21,813 nucleotides of DNA from Paulinella micropora (Eukaryota; Cercozoa; Imbricatea; Euglyphida), in assembly GCA_009731375.1 (NCBI GenBank), contig BJOX01000111.1, positions 199,381 to 221,193 of the forward strand, read 5' to 3'. The notes under the pieces are model-generated. The model was not told the DNA's origin. It saw nothing but the letters and a program-made list of their open reading frames with translations, and made no database searches. Positions 1 to 21,813 of the stretch are shown here, one piece after another; positions within the stretch are counted from its first letter, which is position 1, and every line of letters begins with the position of its first letter. The translations under genes and the position numbers were made by a program.

Positions 1-39
<39 letters not shown>

Positions 40-123
40 TGTGTGTTGTGTGAGACACCGGTGTGGTCCAGGGCCTTGATGTCGCGGGGAGAGAGAGAGA
101 GAGAGAGAGAGAGAGTATGTGTA

Positions 124-156
<33 letters not shown>

Positions 157-204
157 GTGTGTGTGTGTGTGTGTGTGTGCGTGTGTGCGTGTGTGCGTGC
201 GTGT

Positions 205-268
<64 letters not shown>

Positions 269-300
269 GGGAGAGTGATGTGTGTGTGTTGTGTGTGAGG
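1..300. repeat. (GA)n / (GT)n microsatellite block
   Basis: Alternating (AG)n (1-36, 91-115, 134-157, 236-275) and (GT)n with GC interruptions (118-135, 156-237). Broken only by the short exon-like copy at 59-87. Confidence 0.95.
59..87 (-). pseudogene. Copy of the 3' end of the 312-378 candidate exon
   Basis: Minus-strand [10 protein letters not shown] followed by a GT (GTGTCT) at 58-57, embedded in (GA)n and (GT)n. It repeats the last ~28 nt of the 312-378 candidate. Confidence 0.45.
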
Positions 301-311
301 GGGGCACGCAC

Positions 312-378
312 CTGTGTGATCCAGGGCCTTGAGGTCTCGTGCGTGCACCTCGTGAAGAGAACTCAACGAACAGCACGT
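312..378 (-). CDS. Possible exon of another, minus-strand gene
   Basis: On the minus strand an acceptor CTGGTTTTGCAG precedes a 67-nt open stretch reading [22 protein letters not shown], followed by a good donor ACAG|GTGCGT. No family recognised. Support is the two splice signals and a copy of its 3' end at 59-87 that differs mainly by synonymous or conservative changes (RDLKALDHT against RDIKALDHT). Could equally be chance non-coding sequence. Confidence 0.3.
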
Positions 379-393
379 CTGCAAAACCAGTAC

Positions 394-395
394 GT

Positions 396-426
<31 letters not shown>

Positions 427-441
427 GGGAAAAGGGGGGTT
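394..441. repeat. (TG)n and G homopolymer beside an assembly gap
   Basis: (TG)n runs into about 20 G, then AAAAGGGGGGTT and a 10-N gap at 442-451. The gap is probably a sequencing failure in the homopolymer. Confidence 0.9.
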
Positions 442-451
442 NNNNNNNNNN
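442..451. other. Assembly gap (10 N)
   Basis: Ten N between the G homopolymer and (ACAT)n. Confidence 0.99.
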
Positions 452-682
452 ATACATACATATATGCATACATACATACATGCATGCATGCATGCATGCA
501 CACATACATACATACATACATACATACATACATACAAACAAACAAACAAACAAACATACAAACATACAACATGCATACATACATACATTCATAATACATA
601 CATACATACATACATACATACATACATACATACATACATACATACATACGTGCATACATACATACATACATACATACATACA

Positions 683-714
<32 letters not shown>

Positions 715-1145
715 CATACACACGCATGCATACATTCATTCATACATACATACATACATACATACATACATACGTACGTACATACATACGTACATACATA
801 CATACATACATACGTACATACATACGTACATACATACGTACATACATGCATAATGCACATACATACATACATACATATGTTACATACATACATACATACA
901 TGCATGCATGCATGCATGCATACATACATACATACATACATACATACATACATACATACATAGATACATACATACACACACATACATACATATGGCATAC
1001 ATACATATGTGTACATACACATACATACATACATACATACATACATACATTACATACATACATATGTACATATGTATGTACATATGTATGTATGTATGTA
1101 CATTATGTATGTATGTATGTATGTATGTATGTATGTATATGTATA
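452..1145. repeat. (ACAT)n array switching to (ATGT)n
   Basis: About 600 bp of ACAT with ATGC, ACGT and ACAA variants, switching near 1060-1075 to the complementary (ATGT)n until about 1145. The two arms are reverse complements, so the block can fold back on itself. Long open frames here (poly-YIHT and poly-MYVC) are by-products of a tetranucleotide without stop codons. Confidence 0.95.
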
Positions 1146-1983
1146 CTTATGTTTGCTCAATGCATGTGGATTGGGCGTAAAGCAAATACCTTGCGCAACG
1201 CTCCCGTGGAGTCCAGTTCGAACACGTCAAGATTCGTCCAGGACTGACGCATCCATCGGTTTCTGTATCTCGCCCTGTGTTCACTGACCTGCTTGAACCT
1301 GTGTGCGTCCTCAGCAACAGTGTTGGTAATTACTTGCTCCTTGCCACTGGATGCTGGATACTCCTTGCCACTGGATAGGAATCGTGGGTGCCCCGACGAC
1401 AGAAAACCATATTTACAGTCTCGAGTTCGTCGACAAGGCATGGACATTTGTCTGATACTAGCTCTTGCTTGTATCCAGCTCATTTCTTACAGAAGTAAGC
1501 TGATTGGTTCAGATTTCTAGGTAAAATGGTCTCCGAAAAGGTGCAAACGACTTCGGCCTTCAGCAAGCAAGAACACCAGTTGCCACTGTTTTCCTGTTAC
1601 CGGTGGGGTTTCAAAAATCGAACGGTCGTGAGGATGTCCTGTGCTTCCAGTCCTACTTCCCTCTGTTTCAACTCATTCCCAGACGTGTTTATGATAAAGA
1701 CATGGCCGATGAAGAAATCTCTGGAAGAAAGCCGAGTCGAACAGGGAAAGAAGACGTAGACGTACACGGTCACCAGAGTACTTGAATTATTTGTTCTCAA
1801 CCATCTGCCCGTGCAGAATCGTCCAAGGCAGGCGCTGCAAGTACTGCTGCAGAATCACTCGAATTCATTGATCCGCATCCCTCTTTCTGGACTTCTCAGT
1901 ATCAAAGTCATGAGACCCCGATTTCAGGTCTATTTTAATCTTTTCCTGATTCTGTTACGTCCGAGTCCCCGTGCTGTTTGTGT
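1146..1983 (+). other. Non-repetitive stretch upstream of Walker A exon
   Basis: Mixed-composition DNA free of microsatellites, where upstream exons or the promoter would be expected. I recognise no protein family, TATA box or RNA gene. CTCCTTGCCACTGGAT occurs twice (1338-1353 and 1361-1376). Pyrimidine-rich acceptor-like sites occur (for example ATTTACAG near 1420, GATTTCAG at 1927), none tied convincingly to an exon. Confidence 0.5.
1702..1785 (+). CDS. Short ORF, possible upstream N-terminal coding segment
   Basis: ATG followed by MADEEISGRKPSRTGKEDVD and a few more residues to TGA (27 aa). Lies 200 bp before the Walker A exon in non-repetitive sequence. A charged N-terminus spliced to the 1984 exon would be ordinary for an ABCG protein, but no junction is evident and the ORF may be chance. 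Confidence 0.2.
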   Translation: MADEEISGRKPSRTGKEDVDVHGHQST

Positions 1984-19408
<17,425 letters not shown>

Positions 19409-19411
19409 GTC

Positions 19412-19420
19412 CAGACAGAC

Positions 19421-19482
<62 letters not shown>

Positions 19483-19558
19483 GTAGATAGATAGATAGAT
19501 AGATAGAGATAGATAGATATAGATAGACATGTAAGTAGATAGACAGACAGACAGATAT

Positions 19559-19597
<39 letters not shown>

Positions 19598-19614
19598 TAG
19601 ATAGATAGATAGAT

Positions 19615-19678
<64 letters not shown>

Positions 19679-19690
19679 GGTAGATAGATA
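19412..19690. repeat. (GATA)n array
   Basis: GATA with GACA and GATATA variants following the TM3 exon donor. Confidence 0.95.
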
Positions 19691-19691
19691 G

Positions 19692-19756
19692 TTGTTTTTC
19701 TCGCTGTTCGGAACGATTGGCTATTGGCTAGTGGGCCTTCAACCTAGCGGCGACCG
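19692..19756 (+). pseudogene. Possible alternative TM3 exon (copy 2)
   Basis: TAG acceptor-like edge, then LFFSLFGTIGYWLVGLQPSG with an intact frame and the same CG|GTCCAG donor. 65 nt, so the same entry and exit phase as the 80-nt TM3 exon; it lacks PGQM and one Leu. A usable cassette on paper, but the acceptor is only a GATAG repeat edge. Confidence 0.6.
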
Positions 19757-19780
19757 GTCCAGATAGATAGATAGATAATG

Positions 19781-19868
<88 letters not shown>

Positions 19869-19897
19869 GATAAATAGATACATAGATAGATAGATAG
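19757..19897. repeat. (GATA)n array
   Basis: GATA with AAATA variants between TM3 exon copies. Confidence 0.95.
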
Positions 19898-19962
19898 TTG
19901 TTTTTCTCGCTGTTCGGAACGATTGGCTATTGGCTAGTGGGCCTTCAAGCTAGCGGCGACCG
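19898..19962 (+). pseudogene. Possible alternative TM3 exon (copy 3)
   Basis: Same structure as 19692-19756, reading [20 protein letters not shown] and ending CG|GTCCAG. Differs from that copy by one residue (A for P). Confidence 0.6.
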
Positions 19963-19966
19963 GTCC

Positions 19967-19987
19967 AGATAGATAGATAGATAGATG

Positions 19988-20061
<74 letters not shown>

Positions 20062-20075
20062 AAGATAGATAGGTT

Positions 20076-20131
<56 letters not shown>

Positions 20132-20141
20132 TGATAGATAT

Positions 20142-20217
<76 letters not shown>
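19967..20217. repeat. (GATA)n array
   Basis: About 250 bp of GATA with minor variants. Confidence 0.95.
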
Positions 20218-20218
<1 letters not shown>

Positions 20219-20270
20219 TTGTTTTCTTGCTGTTCGGTGCGATTGATCTCCAAGCTAGCGGCGACCGGTC
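20218..20270 (+). pseudogene. Decayed TM3 exon copy
   Basis: GTTGTTTTCTTGCTGTTCGG then GCGATTGATCTCCAAGCTAG: missing one T (frameshift) and about 20 internal nt (the YWLVG region). A smaller remnant, CAAGCTAGCGGCGCCCA, lies at 20341-20357. Confidence 0.8.
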
Positions 20271-20650
20271 AAGAACATGCAAGATAAACGACTACTACTT
20301 TTTAAACAGTGTATTTTCTCACTTACTTACTTACTGTTCCCAAGCTAGCGGCGCCCANNNNNNNNNNNNNNNNNNNNNNCAAGAACATGCAAGATAAACA
20401 ACTACTACTTGATAACATGTGTATTTTCTCACTTACTTACTTACTCACTTACTTCCTTACCTAGAACGGCCAAGAACATGCAAGATAAACAACGACTACT
20501 TGATAATAACATGTGTACTTTCTCACTTACTTACTTACTCACTTACTTCCTTACCTAGAACGGTAAAGAACATGCAAGATAAACAACTACTACTTGATAA
20601 CCTCTGTATTTTTTCACTTACTTACTTACTGACTTACTTCTTAACCTACC
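20271..20650. repeat. Tandem ~98-bp repeat around a gap
   Basis: Four units of CAAGAACATGCAAGATAAAC plus ACTACTACTTGATAAC and (CTTA)n, starting at about 20270, 20380, 20470 and 20565. A 22-N gap at 20358-20379 interrupts the first. No coding function seen. Confidence 0.9.
20358..20379. other. Assembly gap (22 N)
   Basis: N run within the ~98-bp tandem repeat. Confidence 0.99.
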
Positions 20651-20671
20651 AATGAACGATAAATAGGCTCA

Positions 20672-21573
20672 AGGAATAGATGCGTGATGATGCACGATGA
20701 AGACGAACGATGACGAACGATGATGAATGATGATGATGCACGATGATGAACGATGACGAACGATGATGAACGATGATGATGAACGATGATGAACGATGAT
20801 GATGAACGATGATGAACGATGATGAACGATGATGAATGATGATGATGAACGATGATGAACGATGATGAACGATGATGAATGATGATGATGAACGATGATG
20901 AACGATGATGAACGATGATGAATGATGATGATGAACGATGATGAACGATGATGAACGATGATGAACGATGATGAACGATGATGAACGATGATGAACGATG
21001 ATGAATGATGATGATGAACGATGATGAATGATGATGATGAACGATGATGAATGATGATGAATGATGATGAATGATGATGATGAACGATGATGAATGATGA
21101 TGAATGATGATGATGAACGATGATGAACGATGATGAACGATGATGAACGATGATGAACGATGATGAACGATGATGAACGATGATGAATGATGATGATGAA
21201 CGATGATGAACGATGATGAACGTTGATGAACGATGATGATGAACGATGATGAACGATGATGAACGATGATGATGAACGATGATGAATGATGATGAATGAT
21301 GATGATGAACGATGATGAACGATGATGATGAACGATGATGAACGATGATAATGAACGATGATGAACGATGATGATGAACGATGATGATGAACGATGATGA
21401 ATGATGATGATGGATGATGATGAACGATGATGAATGATGATGATGAGCGATGATGAATGATGATGAAGGATGATGAATGATGATGAACGATGATGAATGA
21501 TGATGAATGATGATGAACAATGATGAACAATGATGAACAATGATGAACAATGATGAACAATGATGAACGATGA
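20672..21573. repeat. GATGAACGATGAT minisatellite
   Basis: About 900 bp of GATGAACGAT / GATGAATGAT / GATGAT units of 9 and 12 bp. All minus-strand frames stay open (Ser/Ile/His-rich), a by-product of a stop-free repeat. It ends at the acceptor of the TM4-like exon. Confidence 0.93.
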
Positions 21574-21579
21574 TGTTAG

Positions 21580-21622
21580 GTTCTGTGGTTTCGCGCTGTG
21601 TCTGGTGCTAGATACCCTGACC
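21580..21622 (+). CDS. ABCG exon start: TM4-like, incomplete or partial copy
   Basis: Acceptor GATGTTAG ends at 21579. With the phase-2 nucleotides of the TM3 exon it reads R-FCGFALCLVLDTLT, fitting the ABCG segment after 'vGL......rF..F.l...l'. No GT follows before a stop at 21638; the sequence slides from CTGACCGG into (GATA)n. By analogy with the other exons this is probably a partial 5' copy whose full version lies beyond the window, though an unusual donor cannot be excluded. Confidence 0.5.
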
Positions 21623-21693
21623 GGATGGATAGATGGATAGCTAGATAGGTAGCTAGGTGGATAGATAGATAGATAGACAGACAGACAGATAGA
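21623..21693. repeat. (GATG/GATA/GACA)n array
   Basis: Short GATA-type array directly after the TM4-like exon start. Confidence 0.9.
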
Positions 21694-21813
21694 TGAGATA
21701 TCGACTAATGTCAGAAAAAAGGAGCTTCTGATTTCGTCAACCAAGGAAGTCTGTGGGTAAAGTATTAACCCGATGCCCAGCTAAGCCGTGATGTTTGCAC
21801 GGAAGGGACTGAT
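21694..21813. other. Unique sequence at window end
   Basis: 120 bp of non-repetitive sequence; nothing recognised. Confidence 0.5.

Noticed and set aside
339-1247. Long open frames of Tyr/Ile/His/Thr and Met/Tyr/Val/Cys in the (ACAT)n regions, both strands
   Set aside because: A tetranucleotide repeat without stops is open in every frame; no start context, no non-repeat coding sequence.
20641-21744. Minus-strand 367-aa Ser/Ile/His-rich open frame
   Set aside because: Three overlapping minus frames give the same kind of low-complexity protein; a product of 9/12-bp stop-free units, and the plus strand carries the gene.

Overview
The window is eukaryotic nuclear DNA. Its dominant content is simple-sequence repeat: (ACAT)n, (TATC)n, (ACAAT)n, (TTG)n, (AAT)n, (AGT)n and others. 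Scattered through this are short coding exons with GT...AG introns that can be joined by hand into one plus-strand gene. That gene is a half-size ABC transporter of the ABCG (White/WBC) family. I cannot name the organism. Tiny exons, huge microsatellite-filled introns, a tRNA-derived SINE-like element and short CCCTAA runs suit a microbial eukaryote, an alga or an invertebrate. Bacteria are excluded.

Gene model (my own splice calls): 17 exons from about 1984 to 19408, with every junction phase-compatible, giving about 480 codons. In order they encode the ABCG lead-in and Walker A (1984-2196), the segment up to the Q-loop Gln (2259-2417), [16 protein letters not shown] (3204-3311), the pre-signature and LSG (5460-5523), the rest of the signature plus Walker B (6475-6555), the D-loop GLDS (11175-11225), the H-loop TIHAPS (12392-12525), the linker (13055-13117, 13207-13371, 13998-14038), the pre-TM1 and TM1 exons (16455-16503, 17277-17349), TM2 (17879-17916, 17991-18019), the ERPVFLRE motif (18375-18440), YFMGKT (18909-18936) and TM3 (19329-19408). 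A TM4-like exon start lies at 21580; the gene must continue past the window.

The most unusual property is that exon edges have been copied, with the neighbouring intronic microsatellite, into tandem or inverted arrays. The pre-signature exon has nine partial copies (3985-5299) before its full copy. The TM3 exon has two phase-compatible cassette copies plus decayed ones. Similar copies exist for most exons flanked by a microsatellite. Several of the more diverged copies differ mainly at synonymous positions.

A second surprise lies in the intron between Walker B and the D-loop. Between (TATC)n arrays there is an 0.8-kb non-repetitive island (9190-9995) with the paired P3, P4, P7 and P8 core of a group I self-splicing intron, a class that in nuclear genomes is normally confined to rDNA. 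Other islands are a palindromic TIR element (14565-14955), a SINE-like element on the minus strand (18486-18783) with a relative at 16058-16216, a dispersed hairpin repeat present in inverted orientation (6332-6397 and 17749-17814), and several minisatellites. A possible exon of another, minus-strand gene lies at 312-378. Four N gaps (442-451, 6712-7683, 8205-8369, 20358-20379) show that assembly through these repeats is imperfect.
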